Source: Deltaproteobacteria bacterium (lineage in GTDB: Bacteria > Myxococcota > Kuafuiibacteriia > Kuafuiibacteriales > Kuafuiibacteriaceae). Taken from it: 64,000 nt of DNA. Below, in pieces: positions 1 to 9,012 of this stretch. Below the pieces are notes generated by a model, which saw nothing but the letters and a program-made list of their open reading frames with translations, was not told the origin of the DNA and made no database searches. Position numbers and translations under genes: made by a program. The stretch covers positions 4,314,501-4,378,500 of the forward strand of contig JADJPE010000005.1 of NCBI GenBank assembly GCA_016713425.1, written 5' to 3'. How positions within the stretch are numbered: position 1 is the first letter of the stretch; the number at the start of each line of letters is the position of its first letter.

Positions 1-1
1 C

Positions 2-562
2 CGGTCTGCGGTGCAAAGGCCAAGTCGTACTTTCCGTGGTGTGTTCGGCCACGCACTCTTCACGCTCCTGTTGACGGGTTTTGTCGCGACGATGACGGTG
101 ACTCATCTCATCATCGGCGTCGAGCCGTGGTATCAGCCTCGGTATCTCATCCCCCTCTTGGGCATGATCTTGGGTAACTCGTTGACGGGGCTCTCGCTCT
201 GCCTTGATCACCTGCTCGAGGCCTTCGACCGCGATCGCGCCCGCATCGAGATGGAGCTCGCCCATGGAGCTTCACGTTGGGAGGCCGCCAAGGCGCCGAT
301 GAGGGAAGCCGTTCGGAAGGGCCTGATGCCCACGATCAACACCATGACGGTGGTGGGCATCGTCTCGCTTCCTGGATTGATGACGGGACAGATCTTGGCG
401 GGCGCCGATCCGGTGGTGGCCGTGATGTACCAAATCGTTGTGATGTTCATGATCGCCGCGACGTCGGCCCTCGGGTCGATGCTCATCTGCGTGCTTGGGT
501 TCCGAGCCTTGTTCGATCGGTGTCATCGGCTCCGGGCTGAGCGCGTGTGGCTTCGAGTGTGA
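2..562 (+). CDS. fetB: FetB/YbbM-type (UPF0014) membrane permease, 5' truncated
   Basis: This is the C-terminal part of an inner-membrane permease of the UPF0014 family; E. coli FetB (YbbM) works with the ATPase FetA and is linked to iron export. The frame is open to the left window edge, so the N-terminus is missing: about 185 residues are visible against roughly 260 for the family. The diagnostic block is present as PTINTMTVVGIVSLPG followed by MTGQILAGADPVVAVMYQI, a long conserved segment between two hydrophobic helices, with a further helix (VVMFMIAATSALGSMLICVL) near the end. A GTG at 11 is in frame but would remove expected sequence, so it is probably not the start. The partner ATPase gene, if present, lies outside the window. 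The family assignment is firm; the transported metal is inferred from the family. Confidence 0.85.
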   Translation, partial: RSAVQRPSRTFRGVFGHALFTLLLTGFVATMTVTHLIIGVEPWYQPRYLIPLLGMILGNSLTGLSLCLDHLLEAFDRDRARIEMELAHGASRWEAAKAPMREAVRKGLMPTINTMTVVGIVSLPGLMTGQILAGADPVVAVMYQIVVMFMIAATSALGSMLICVLGFRALFDRCHRLRAERVWLRV

Positions 563-745
563 GGTGCAGGTTGACCGCCGCGTCGGGGTTTGAATGTGTG
601 CATGAAAGCGCACCTTCCTTGCCGTCACTCACGGGTCGTGCGCGGGCGGTCGAGGTCGCCCTGAATCGCATCCGAGGGGCGCGCGTGAAAAGAAGGTGTG
701 ATCCGTGCAACGATTGCGCTCCAGGAGGCTCTAACAGCTCGAGTC

Positions 746-3649
746 ATGACAGCGTTTGCAGAGATCGTTCTTCGCCCACTCGTTCGACTGCTGAATCAAT
801 GGTCGTTCCTCGGGAAGTTCGCCGTGATCGGCGTGCTGATCCTGGTTCCGCTCGGTATTGTCGCCGCCTCCCAGTGGTCGAGCACGACCCACGACATCGA
901 GTTCAACGCTAAAGAGCTTGAAGGTACGGAGTACATCGAAGAGGTGCGGGCACTGGCGGCATCGATTCAGGCCCGCAGCGTGCTGGCGGTCGCCGTGCGC
1001 GCCGATCCGCTGCTTGGTGACGACGCCGAGATCGCGGCCAAGATCTCCCGGCTAGAGACCGAGATCGACACTGCCCTGTCGAAGGTCGACCAAGTCGATG
1101 CGCGGCTCGGAGCGGGCCTCCGAACGCCTGCTCGTTGGAAGGAGATTCGTTCGATCGTCGTGAATCGAGAACGCGCGTCGTCGAAGGGTTCGGCGGGTGA
1201 GGAATACGCCGCCGCTGTCGCAGGCCTCAATGACTTGATCATGAACTATGTCTGCAACTATTCCAACCTCATCCTCGACCCTGACCTGAACAGCTACTGG
1301 CTCATGGATGCGGCGTGCGCGAAGCTCCCCGCGCTGGGCGCGGGCATCGTCGATGTCTCCAGTACCATGACGGGGTTGTCTTCCTCGCATCGCGAGGGCG
1401 AATCCCACGATGATCGGGAGGCCCGCGACTCTCGCGACGTCGGCGTCGCCGGCGTCGTCGGCGACGGCGGAGGCAAGCGGGCGGTCAAGCCAGGCCTGGA
1501 TGGCGTCTCGCTGGCCCTCGCGGCGCGGCGTGGTGCTATGCTCTCGACCACCGAGGACCTCAATACCGTCAATTTTCAGACGGCGTACAGCGACGACCAG
1601 GAGCGCACGGGCACCGGAAAGCTGAAGTCGGACGTCGACCCTGCGATGACGGCGCTTGCGGCGTCGATCAAGTCGTTCGCCGACGTCTCGGCACGTGTGC
1701 TCTCGAATGAGCCACAGGACGCACGCCAGCTCATGTCCCTTGGGCTCGAGCTGACGGAGAAGACGGACGCGCTATTCGACACGCTCATGCCTCATCTGAC
1801 TCGGATGATCGAGGCTCGCGTCGATGCCTATCGCGCGTCACGAACACTCGGACTTCTGGCGACTTTGGGCGGAGCCATCGGCATGCTGCTCATGTTTTCG
1901 GCGTTCTACTCGGCCGTTCGCAATTCAGTAGATGCGCTTGCGGAGTTTACGCGTCGAATGATCGAGGGCACTTCGGAGCGTTTTGGCGTCGAATCGCAGG
2001 ACGAGTTCTCCGAGATCGCGGAAGCCTTCAACGAGATCAACGCGACACTCCAAGAAGCTCGATTCCTCAAGTCGGAGCTCGAAGGGCAGCATCAAGCGCT
2101 CGAAGCACAGGTGGTCGAAGTCCTTGAGGTCGTTTCGAAAGTGGCGGACGGAGAACTCTCTGTTCGCGCTCGGCTCCAGGAAGGCGCAACCGACCAGGTG
2201 ACAGACGCCTTCAACAAGGTGAAACGAGGGCTCCACGATCTCGTGGCGCACTTGAACGGATTCATTGAAGAGATGGGGAACGTCTCGCGTCGGCACGACG
2301 AGGGTGACATCGATGCCGAGATGCCCGCGCACCGCTTCAAGGGAAGCTACCAGCAGATGGCCGTCGGCGTGAACACCATGATCGCGGGCCACTTGGCGAT
2401 GAACCGGAAGGCGATGGCGTGCGTGGCTGAGTTCGGACGGGGGAACTTCGAGGCCGAGCTTGCGCGATTCTCCGGGAAGAAGGCCTTCATCAACGAGACC
2501 ATCGAGGCGGTTCGTTCGAACCTCAAACGCGTGATCGCCGACGCGGACGGCCTGGTGGCATCGGCGGTGGCGGGGAGCCTCACGACTCGAGCCGATGCTT
2601 CGCGTCATCCCGGTGATTTCCGCAAAATCGTTGAAGGGATCAACAACACGCTGGACGCGGTCACGCAGCCGATGGCGGATGCGGCTTCCGTCCTGAACCA
2701 ACTCGCGGAGGCGGATCTCCGGGCTCGCGTCCGCGGTCAATACCGGGGCGACCATGCGAAGATCACGGACTCGTTGAATCGAATGGCCGAGAGACTCCAT
2801 GGTGCCTTGGGATCCGTGGCGGAGCTGACGAATGAGGTCTCTCATGCGGCTCAGCAGATCGCGTCCGCTTCGCAGAACGTCGCGGCGGGCGCATCTGAGC
2901 AGGCGGGTGCGCTCGAAGAGACGTCGGCTTCACTGGAACAGATCGCGTCCATGGCGCGTGCGAATACGGCCAGTACCCTCGAAGCGAAACGAATGGCCGA
3001 TGGCGCAAGCAAAGCCGCCGAGGGTGGAGCGCACGCGATCGGCAAGATGATCAGCTCCATCGGCAATATCCGTCAGGGCGCAGAAGATACCGCCGTCATC
3101 ATCCGAGCGATCAACGAGATCGCGTTTCAGACAAACCTGCTCGCGCTCAACGCGGCCGTTGAGGCGGCGCGGGCCGGGGAGGCGGGTCGTGGTTTCGCGG
3201 TTGTGGCGGAGGAAGTTCGCAACCTCGCCCTGCGCTCGACCGAGGCCGCGTCGCGCACCGAGAAGCTCATCGGCAAGTCGGTCGAGCTTGCGACGGAAGG
3301 CGAGCAGATTTCGGGTGAGCTCGGGCGCGCCTTCCAGGAGATATTGGGCGCCGTGAGCGGCGTGGGCGCGATGGTGACTCAGATCGCCACGGCGAGCGAC
3401 GAGCAGGCGCGCGGCGTCCAACACGTCACGGCCGCGGTTGTCGATATGGAGAAGGTCGTCCACCAGTCCGCCGGAAGCTCAGAACAGATGTCGAGTACGG
3501 CCGAAGACCTCGCGTCGCGGTCGCGGTCGTTGGCGAGTATGGTCGCTGGCTTCAAGTTGGCTCCGGATGTGGGCGCGAACGAAGGAGGGCTGCTTCGTCC
3601 GCCGCCACTGCTGGGGCGCGCCGCCGTGCGTCGCCAAGCTCCAAGCTAA
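746..3649 (+). CDS. Methyl-accepting chemotaxis protein with tandem HAMP domains
   Basis: This is a transmembrane chemoreceptor that would signal to CheA/CheW. One hydrophobic segment lies at about residues 25-42 and a second about 340 residues later; the region between them is the predicted periplasmic sensor. The second segment is followed by a HAMP domain and more HAMP-like modules, then the cytoplasmic signalling hairpin, whose tip is the near-invariant AFQTNLLALNAAVEAARAG with GRGFAVVAEEVRNLA. The protein ends in a Pro/Arg-rich tail without a CheR-docking pentapeptide. The sensor region carries a low-complexity charged stretch (near nt 1380-1480, rich in gacgtcggcgtc-like triplets) that looks like an insertion. 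I chose ATG 746; an in-frame GTG at 698 would add 16 residues but has a purine tract almost touching it. The ligand cannot be predicted. Confidence 0.9.
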   Translation: MTAFAEIVLRPLVRLLNQWSFLGKFAVIGVLILVPLGIVAASQWSSTTHDIEFNAKELEGTEYIEEVRALAASIQARSVLAVAVRADPLLGDDAEIAAKISRLETEIDTALSKVDQVDARLGAGLRTPARWKEIRSIVVNRERASSKGSAGEEYAAAVAGLNDLIMNYVCNYSNLILDPDLNSYWLMDAACAKLPALGAGIVDVSSTMTGLSSSHREGESHDDREARDSRDVGVAGVVGDGGGKRAVKPGLDGVSLALAARRGAMLSTTEDLNTVNFQTAYSDDQERTGTGKLKSDVDPAMTALAASIKSFADVSARVLSNEPQDARQLMSLGLELTEKTDALFDTLMPHLTRMIEARVDAYRASRTLGLLATLGGAIGMLLMFSAFYSAVRNSVDALAEFTRRMIEGTSERFGVESQDEFSEIAEAFNEINATLQEARFLKSELEGQHQALEAQVVEVLEVVSKVADGELSVRARLQEGATDQVTDAFNKVKRGLHDLVAHLNGFIEEMGNVSRRHDEGDIDAEMPAHRFKGSYQQMAVGVNTMIAGHLAMNRKAMACVAEFGRGNFEAELARFSGKKAFINETIEAVRSNLKRVIADADGLVASAVAGSLTTRADASRHPGDFRKIVEGINNTLDAVTQPMADAASVLNQLAEADLRARVRGQYRGDHAKITDSLNRMAERLHGALGSVAELTNEVSHAAQQIASASQNVAAGASEQAGALEETSASLEQIASMARANTASTLEAKRMADGASKAAEGGAHAIGKMISSIGNIRQGAEDTAVIIRAINEIAFQTNLLALNAAVEAARAGEAGRGFAVVAEEVRNLALRSTEAASRTEKLIGKSVELATEGEQISGELGRAFQEILGAVSGVGAMVTQIATASDEQARGVQHVTAAVVDMEKVVHQSAGSSEQMSSTAEDLASRSRSLASMVAGFKLAPDVGANEGGLLRPPPLLGRAAVRRQAPS

Positions 3650-3664
3650 CTCAACTTGGAGCTT

Positions 3665-3887
3665 GTCGGGAATCGGAGGCTTCGTTGACGGTGGCCGAGG
3701 TCCCGCAGCCGGTCGAGAAGGACCCGGTGCGACGGCTGCAGCACTTCGAAACTGGGCCCGTGCACCTCATTGGGGCCCCACACCCGCCTTGAATTCAAGA
3801 GACCGCCTTCGTTCCCCAAAGTCCTTCTCGACCGGCTGCGGGACCCCGTCCACCTCAGCGCAGCGCACGCGATTCGAGCCATGATGG
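3665..3887. repeat. Left arm of a ~222-bp inverted repeat
   Basis: This segment is about 95% identical to the reverse complement of 4059-4280, with 10-11 substitutions and no indels that I could find by eye. The two arms are separated by about 170 bp. Together they fill the space between the convergent chemoreceptor and activase genes. Most substitutions would change the amino acid in the longest reading frame across the arms, so I do not regard it as coding. Confidence 0.85.
3699..3845. repeat. 147-bp element with 25-bp perfect terminal inverted repeats (copy 1)
   Basis: Nested within the left arm. Positions 3699-3723 and 3821-3845 are perfect reverse complements (25 of 25; core gccggtcgagaaggac). 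The organisation resembles a MITE or a REP-type bacterial interspersed element: short, non-coding, with long terminal inverted repeats. No target-site duplication is obvious, because the homology to copy 2 extends beyond the termini on both sides. Confidence 0.65.
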
Positions 3888-4002
3888 GGGATGAAGGATG
3901 TTGGCGCTGTTGCCTCCGACATCCAAACAAGGACAAAAGGGTTTGCACCTGCCTCGAGAGCAGCGAAGTCAAATCGAGGACCGTGAGCAGAACATCCGAA
4001 TG

Positions 4003-4065
4003 ACCATCATCCACCATCATCCACCATCATCCATCATCATCCATCATCATCCACCATCCATCATG
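4003..4065. repeat. 10-bp tandem repeat (ccaccatcat), about six copies
   Basis: Units of ccaccatcat or ccatcatcat run head to tail from about 4011 to 4060, with a partial unit before and after. They occupy the end of the spacer between the two inverted arms. The 10-bp period would not preserve a reading frame. Confidence 0.85.
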
Positions 4066-4280
4066 GCGCGAATCGCGTGCGCTGCGCTGGGGTGGCCGGG
4101 GTCCCACAGCCGGTCGAGAAGGACTTTGGGGAACGAAGGCGGTCTCTTGAAATCAATGCGGGTGTGGGGCCCCAATGAGGTGCACGGGCCTAGTTTCGAA
4201 GTGCTGCAGCCGTCGCACCGGATCCTTCTCGACCGGCTGTGGGACCTCGGCCTCCGTCAACGAAGCCTCCGATTCCCGAC
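4059..4280. repeat. Right arm of the ~222-bp inverted repeat
   Basis: Reverse-complement partner of 3665-3887. It ends 11 bp before the stop codon of the minus-strand activase gene, so a transcript entering from either side would contain an arm able to pair with the other. This could work as a bidirectional termination or processing structure (inference). Confidence 0.85.
4100..4246. repeat. 147-bp element with terminal inverted repeats (copy 2, inverted)
   Basis: Second copy of the nested element, in opposite orientation to copy 1. Its terminal repeats (4100-4124 and 4222-4246) pair with one mismatch. Compensating changes at the ends (cccgcag/ctgcggg in copy 1, cccacag/ctgtggg in copy 2) keep the stem paired, which argues for selection on, or gene conversion of, the palindrome. 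Confidence 0.65.
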
Positions 4281-4290
4281 AGCCTCAAAG

Positions 4291-7200
4291 CTAGGCGTCG
4301 GCGAGGCCTGGTTTTGCCGGCGCGACCTGAGCGGCGTTCTGGGCCGATGAGGCATCGGAGCCCCGGCTCGGGTGGCTGCGCCGTCGCTCGAACCGCTGGT
4401 TGATCTCGAAGGCGAAGTTGTCGAGTACCTCGGGGTCGATCGGATCACCATTTAGCGAAAGCGACAAGGAGGGCAGGCCCTCGGATTCGCGGACGTGGAC
4501 GAACTGGGCCTCCGCAATCTTGTTCGGCATGCACTCGAGCGGCCCAACACTCACGGTGGCGTCGATGTCGCCGCGTCGATAGCTGTGAATTGGGACGCCA
4601 AGAGTGAGGCCCGTTTCGACCTCGACATCCTTGCGCATGTAAGGCTCGGCGGCCGCAAGCGCTTCGGCGATCGAGGGCGGCTCGGGCCACCGGAGTGGGA
4701 CAGCCGCGGCGTGATGGCAGAGGGCGACAAGCCGATCCCTAACCCAGCGCTCGATGCGGTCGCCCAATCCGCTCCGCTTTCCGTGAAGCCAAGAGATGTG
4801 TTCCGAATATTGGATGAACTCGACGACGGGTTCGAGCCGGACGCGGAGGCCGCGCCGTTCGAGTCCCCGCGCGATGTAGTCGTTGGCATAGGGATCGGAG
4901 CGGACGTAAATCTCGCCAACCAACAGCACGTTCGGGATATCTCGGTGGAGCTTGATGGCCGCCATCTCGCGCGCGCAGGCTTCGATGATCGACGGGATGC
5001 CGTAGGCGCGTCCGGTGGCCGCTTCGAATAGGACACGGGTCGTGGATAGGTCGCCCGCGACTTCCCGGGTGATCTGCTCGGACAACAGTTGGGCGTAGCG
5101 GCGATGGATCGCGTCCGCGGCGCCGTCGCGGCTCTCGGCGGGGCGAACATCGTGCACGATCTCCTCCAGCACACCGAAGGCAGCCAAGCCGGTCAGAACG
5201 ATCGACGAGAAGCCGGGCGGAAGCCCGCCGAAGTAGTTGCCGAACGGCGGTGACCAGATTCGAACCCGCGCGCCCAAGCCCACGCGATCGAGGAGCATCT
5301 TGTGGAGCCCGCGATAGGCGCCAAAGCGGCAGGGCCCACAGGAGCCAGGCATCAAGAACACGTAGTGGTCGCTGTCGTCCTTCTGCGAAACACGATCGAG
5401 CAAACTGCCGAACGTGAGCGTCATCGGCAGACACTCCTTGCCCGACGTGTGGCGGCGCCCGAGCGCGAGCGACGCGGGCGTCGGTGTCGGCAAGACCTCG
5501 GCCGGTGCGCCGAGGCCGCGGACCGCGGCGGCGACGGCTTCCGCTTCGGGGCCCATCGCCGGGATGAGTAGACGCTCCTTCCGCGCCACGATGGCCGTGA
5601 TTGTCTCGGTCGGAAGCTCAAGCTCGACCGGGTCATGGAGGACTCGAAGGCGCGCCTGCCGGACGAATGGAGACGCGACGGCGGCCGATGATGGCCGCAC
5701 CTCCGTGGTCTTTGTGTCGGGCGCCTCCGGGAGGGCGTCAGCGCCGTAGAGATCCTCATGTACGCAATGAAGGAAGGCTTCGACCCGCGTCTTCGTCCCC
5801 GCATCGCCCGAATGGCCGTCGGTCTCGATGAGTGCGAACGGTTTGCCTTCCATGAGCCAGGCGTACGTGTGCACGGTGAAGCTGTCCGGGCCGCAGGAGT
5901 AATTCGAGCAGAAGATGCTATACATCTTCGGCGTGCGCCGCACGGTCCAGGCGGCCCGCAAGATACGTTGACTATATCCCCAAAAGACATCGCCGAAGAT
6001 CGGCGCGTTCTCGGGGATGGGCAAGCAATCGACCGGAATCGCGATCGCGCCCTGCGCGCGTACGATCGACGGGACGTTCGAGTTCAAAACGTCGTTGTGG
6101 ATCGTATAGCTGCGGCCGAGCACGACGATGGGCGAGATCTCGTGGGCTTCGCAAAATTCGATCGCTTCGGCACCGAATGCGAGCAGTCGATCGTCGAATG
6201 AGGCTTGGGCGGCGCGTGCCTCGCGCCATGCCTTTTCCCATGTGCGCCCGCTTCCGACACCGAGATCGCGTGCGAGTTGGTGACAGGCTTCCTTGAAGAC
6301 CTCGGCGTCCAGATTCCCTTGGCCCATGTCGATGACCGGCGTGAGCACGCGGGTGCGCTTCGGCATCTCGAGGTCCCACTTCAACATGTCCGGTGCGGCT
6401 TGCACGATGGGACACACGGTCGAGTGCTCTTCCTGGCCGATGCGAGGCAGCTCGCGAAGGAGTGGCAGAAACATCCACTCCGGTTCGCCGTCCGCGATCG
6501 TCGCGATGAGGCCGCGAAACTGCTGCATGGGGGCGCAGAAGGGGACGCTCGATTCCTCGATGCCCCGCTTGAGCGCTTTTCGGTCCGCCCCTGAAGTTAC
6601 GGCGACATCAAAGCCGAGCTCGTGGATGAAGGTCGCGAAGAACGGGAAGAGGCCCTTGAGCTGAAATTCGTCGGTCATCGCGACGACCGGACGTCCGCGG
6701 CGTTCGGTGACCGTGTTGATGAGGTCTTCGATCAGCTCCCGCCTCGCTCGAAAGGGATCGGGCGTGAGGTCGGGGAGCTTCTTGGTTCGCGTGCCCTTGT
6801 CGTGAAGAGAGCAGCCTCCGCCCCATGTGAAGCGTTGCGATTTTGCCTCCACCAAAGTTGTGAGGCGGTCGATGCGGCACTTGTTGCCGGAACCACCGCA
6901 GCCCTGCGTGGAATTGCAGATGAACTCGTCCTTGCGTTCGACGCGCGCCGCGAGGAACTTGGCACCGTCGATCGGTGCACCATCGTGCGCAGGTGCGAGG
7001 GCGTCCGCGGCCAAGAGCGCGATGCCGATGGCGCCCATCAGCCCTGGTTTCGGCGGGATCACGACGTCGGCGCCCGTTTGCTTGGCGACCGCGGCGGCGA
7101 GGGCATCGGAGGCGAACGGCATTCCCTGGCAGAAGATGCGCTGCCCGACCGAGCGGCTGCCTTTGACGCGGTTTAGGTAGTTCGCGATAACCGAGTCGTA

Positions 7201-8712
7201 GATGCCGGCGATGATTCGGTCCTGAGGCTCACCGGCTGCGATGGCTTCGTCGATGATCTCCGCCATGAAGATTGAGCAGTGCTGGCCGAGGGCGACGCAC
7301 GCGTCGGCGTCGAGCGCGGTCTGCCCAAGCTGAGCGATGTTCTCGATCCCTTCGAACCGCTTACCTTGCTCTTCGATGAAGGATCCGGTCCCGGCCGAAC
7401 AGGCCTCGTTCATTGCGGCATCGATCACGCGTCCGCCAGCGAGGCGGATGTACTTCGCGTCTTGCCCGCCAATTTCGAAGATCGTGTCGACCTCCGGATC
7501 GAGGTGAGTGGCACCGGCCGCGTGGGCCGCGATCTCGTTCAACACGTAAACGGATTCGCGCCCGTAGCACGTCGAGAGGAGTGAGCCGACGATCTCGCGC
7601 CCGGAGCCGGTGGCCGCCAGACCTCGCACGCGATGCAGGCCGCACGGGCTGTCGAGGAAGCTTTGGTAGAGAGATTGGGCTGCGCCCACGGGGTCACCGT
7701 TGGTGCGAATGTAGCCCTCCCAGAGCGGCGTTCGCCATTCGAGGTCGATCGCCACCGCCTTCGAGCCGGTCGACCCGATGTCGAACCCAACCACCACGTC
7801 TCGAGGTCCCTCGGACTCGCGAAGCGGCGTGGGGCGCATTCGGTGTACGCGTCCCATGGCGAGACCGAGCGCGGGCAGCTTTTCGACGCGGTGTTCGTGC
7901 GAGGCGACGAGTAACTCCCGGAGCCCGGGAACCGAGTGCGGATGCTGTGCCGCATCGAGCGCGCTCCCGAGGGCTTCGAGGAAGAGACCGTCGTCTGCGT
8001 CGGGGACTGTGAGTGACATGCCTTGTCGCTCCGCGAAGCGTCCAAAGTGCGCACGCACGCGCTCGGAGCGCGCGACGCCGCCGGCGAGGACGAGGCGCTC
8101 GGGTGACATCCGCGGTCGGACGAGGACTTGGACGTTCTCGGCGATGGCGTCGAGGAGGCCGGCCAAGATGCGGGCCTTGTCTTCGCCTTTGTTGGCAAGG
8201 TGCGTCATGTCTGTTTTCAAGATGACGGGGCAGCGGCCGGAGAGCGCAGCCGGCTTTTCGACCGGGGCCGCAAGCTCGGCGGCTGCTTCGACCGTCAGAT
8301 CGAAACGCTCGACGAGCTGGCGCAGGAAGTTCCCAGTGCCTTGCGCGCAGCGCGAGTTCTCGCGCAAGGTGTCTTGCCCGGGACCGCGGAGGTCGAGGAC
8401 CTGAAAGCCGTGGCTCCCGATCGTCACGAGGGTGGCGGGCACGTCGCCGAAGAGAAAGCGATAGCCTGCCGCCTGTGCCTGCTTCATCGGGATGCGCCGC
8501 AAGGAAACTTGCCGACCGAGCCGTCCCGTGACGGCCGCGCTCTCTACGTTGACCCAGTCCCAGTCGGCGAGGATGCGCGTGAGCGCCTCGCTCGGGTTCT
8601 TGTTGTGCTCGAGCGCCCGGCGGCGTGTCCACCGAAGCGCGTCGCCGTCACGCGTGAGTTCAACGATCTTCAGGGCTTCTGCCCCCACGTCGATGCCGAT
8701 GAAACGTGCCAC
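4291..8712 (-). CDS. Large BadF/BadG/BcrA/BcrD-type activase (2-hydroxyacyl-CoA dehydratase activase family), 1473 aa
   Basis: This is a multidomain protein of the acyl-CoA dehydratase activase family. An ASKHA ATPase fold begins FIGIDVGAEALKIVEL, and a second begins VVGFDIGSTGSKAVAIDL with FEIGGQDAKYI and NEACSAGTGSFIEEQ, whose Cys corresponds to the iron-sulfur ligand in characterised activators. A Cys-rich GCGGSGNKCRID follows, then a DUF2229/HgdB-like region with CPIVQAAP, NYSCGPDSF and MPGSCGPCRFG. Classic activators such as HgdC are about 260 residues; this long form fuses two activase modules to dehydratase-like sequence. I chose GTG 8712 because AGGAGGT lies 6 nt upstream; a frame extension to 8796 adds residues without family resemblance. 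No dehydratase subunit genes are adjacent. The substrate is unknown, and the long-form family is largely uncharacterised. Confidence 0.85.
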   Translation of the reverse strand: MARFIGIDVGAEALKIVELTRDGDALRWTRRRALEHNKNPSEALTRILADWDWVNVESAAVTGRLGRQVSLRRIPMKQAQAAGYRFLFGDVPATLVTIGSHGFQVLDLRGPGQDTLRENSRCAQGTGNFLRQLVERFDLTVEAAAELAAPVEKPAALSGRCPVILKTDMTHLANKGEDKARILAGLLDAIAENVQVLVRPRMSPERLVLAGGVARSERVRAHFGRFAERQGMSLTVPDADDGLFLEALGSALDAAQHPHSVPGLRELLVASHEHRVEKLPALGLAMGRVHRMRPTPLRESEGPRDVVVGFDIGSTGSKAVAIDLEWRTPLWEGYIRTNGDPVGAAQSLYQSFLDSPCGLHRVRGLAATGSGREIVGSLLSTCYGRESVYVLNEIAAHAAGATHLDPEVDTIFEIGGQDAKYIRLAGGRVIDAAMNEACSAGTGSFIEEQGKRFEGIENIAQLGQTALDADACVALGQHCSIFMAEIIDEAIAAGEPQDRIIAGIYDSVIANYLNRVKGSRSVGQRIFCQGMPFASDALAAAVAKQTGADVVIPPKPGLMGAIGIALLAADALAPAHDGAPIDGAKFLAARVERKDEFICNSTQGCGGSGNKCRIDRLTTLVEAKSQRFTWGGGCSLHDKGTRTKKLPDLTPDPFRARRELIEDLINTVTERRGRPVVAMTDEFQLKGLFPFFATFIHELGFDVAVTSGADRKALKRGIEESSVPFCAPMQQFRGLIATIADGEPEWMFLPLLRELPRIGQEEHSTVCPIVQAAPDMLKWDLEMPKRTRVLTPVIDMGQGNLDAEVFKEACHQLARDLGVGSGRTWEKAWREARAAQASFDDRLLAFGAEAIEFCEAHEISPIVVLGRSYTIHNDVLNSNVPSIVRAQGAIAIPVDCLPIPENAPIFGDVFWGYSQRILRAAWTVRRTPKMYSIFCSNYSCGPDSFTVHTYAWLMEGKPFALIETDGHSGDAGTKTRVEAFLHCVHEDLYGADALPEAPDTKTTEVRPSSAAVASPFVRQARLRVLHDPVELELPTETITAIVARKERLLIPAMGPEAEAVAAAVRGLGAPAEVLPTPTPASLALGRRHTSGKECLPMTLTFGSLLDRVSQKDDSDHYVFLMPGSCGPCRFGAYRGLHKMLLDRVGLGARVRIWSPPFGNYFGGLPPGFSSIVLTGLAAFGVLEEIVHDVRPAESRDGAADAIHRRYAQLLSEQITREVAGDLSTTRVLFEAATGRAYGIPSIIEACAREMAAIKLHRDIPNVLLVGEIYVRSDPYANDYIARGLERRGLRVRLEPVVEFIQYSEHISWLHGKRSGLGDRIERWVRDRLVALCHHAAAVPLRWPEPPSIAEALAAAEPYMRKDVEVETGLTLGVPIHSYRRGDIDATVSVGPLECMPNKIAEAQFVHVRESEGLPSLSLSLNGDPIDPEVLDNFAFEINQRFERRRSHPSRGSDASSAQNAAQVAPAKPGLADA

Positions 8713-9012
8713 CACCAGACCTCCTACGGCGGCGACCCGATCCGTGGCTACTCCGTGTCGTCCCCCAAAAGCGCCGTACACCGCGATGGCCGGCATTTAG
8801 GGGGCCGATTGCCCCTCCCCGAGATCCGCCGCGCACCTCTGTACACCGACTTCGACGCGGGGGCGACCCATTCGAGACCCGAGAGGTCCGGGAAGACCCC
8901 AGACCGTGTCCGTCCGGGCGCTTCCATTCTCCGAGAGGTCGCCGGTGTTCGGTCCGCTCCGCAAAAGCGTTGTTGCGTGGAACGTCCTGGAATGCACACA
9001 TCGTCGGGGCCC
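8713..9012. other. Divergent intergenic region between the activase and bioB
   Basis: About 300 bp separate the two divergent starts and must hold promoters for both directions. I looked for a BirA-type operator (TTGTAACC and its inverted half) and see none. There is no clear -35/-10 pair, tandem repeat or terminator. The bioB frame stays open through the whole region, which is a composition effect. Confidence 0.5.

Noticed and set aside
3646..4350. Similar open frames on both strands in the 222-bp inverted arms
   Set aside because: They resemble each other only because the DNA is an inverted repeat; about nine of the ten or eleven substitutions are non-synonymous, so there is no sign of protein-level selection.
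8128..9012. A long upstream extension of the bioB frame
   Set aside because: It is antisense to the activase N-terminus, and BioB similarity begins only after 9013.
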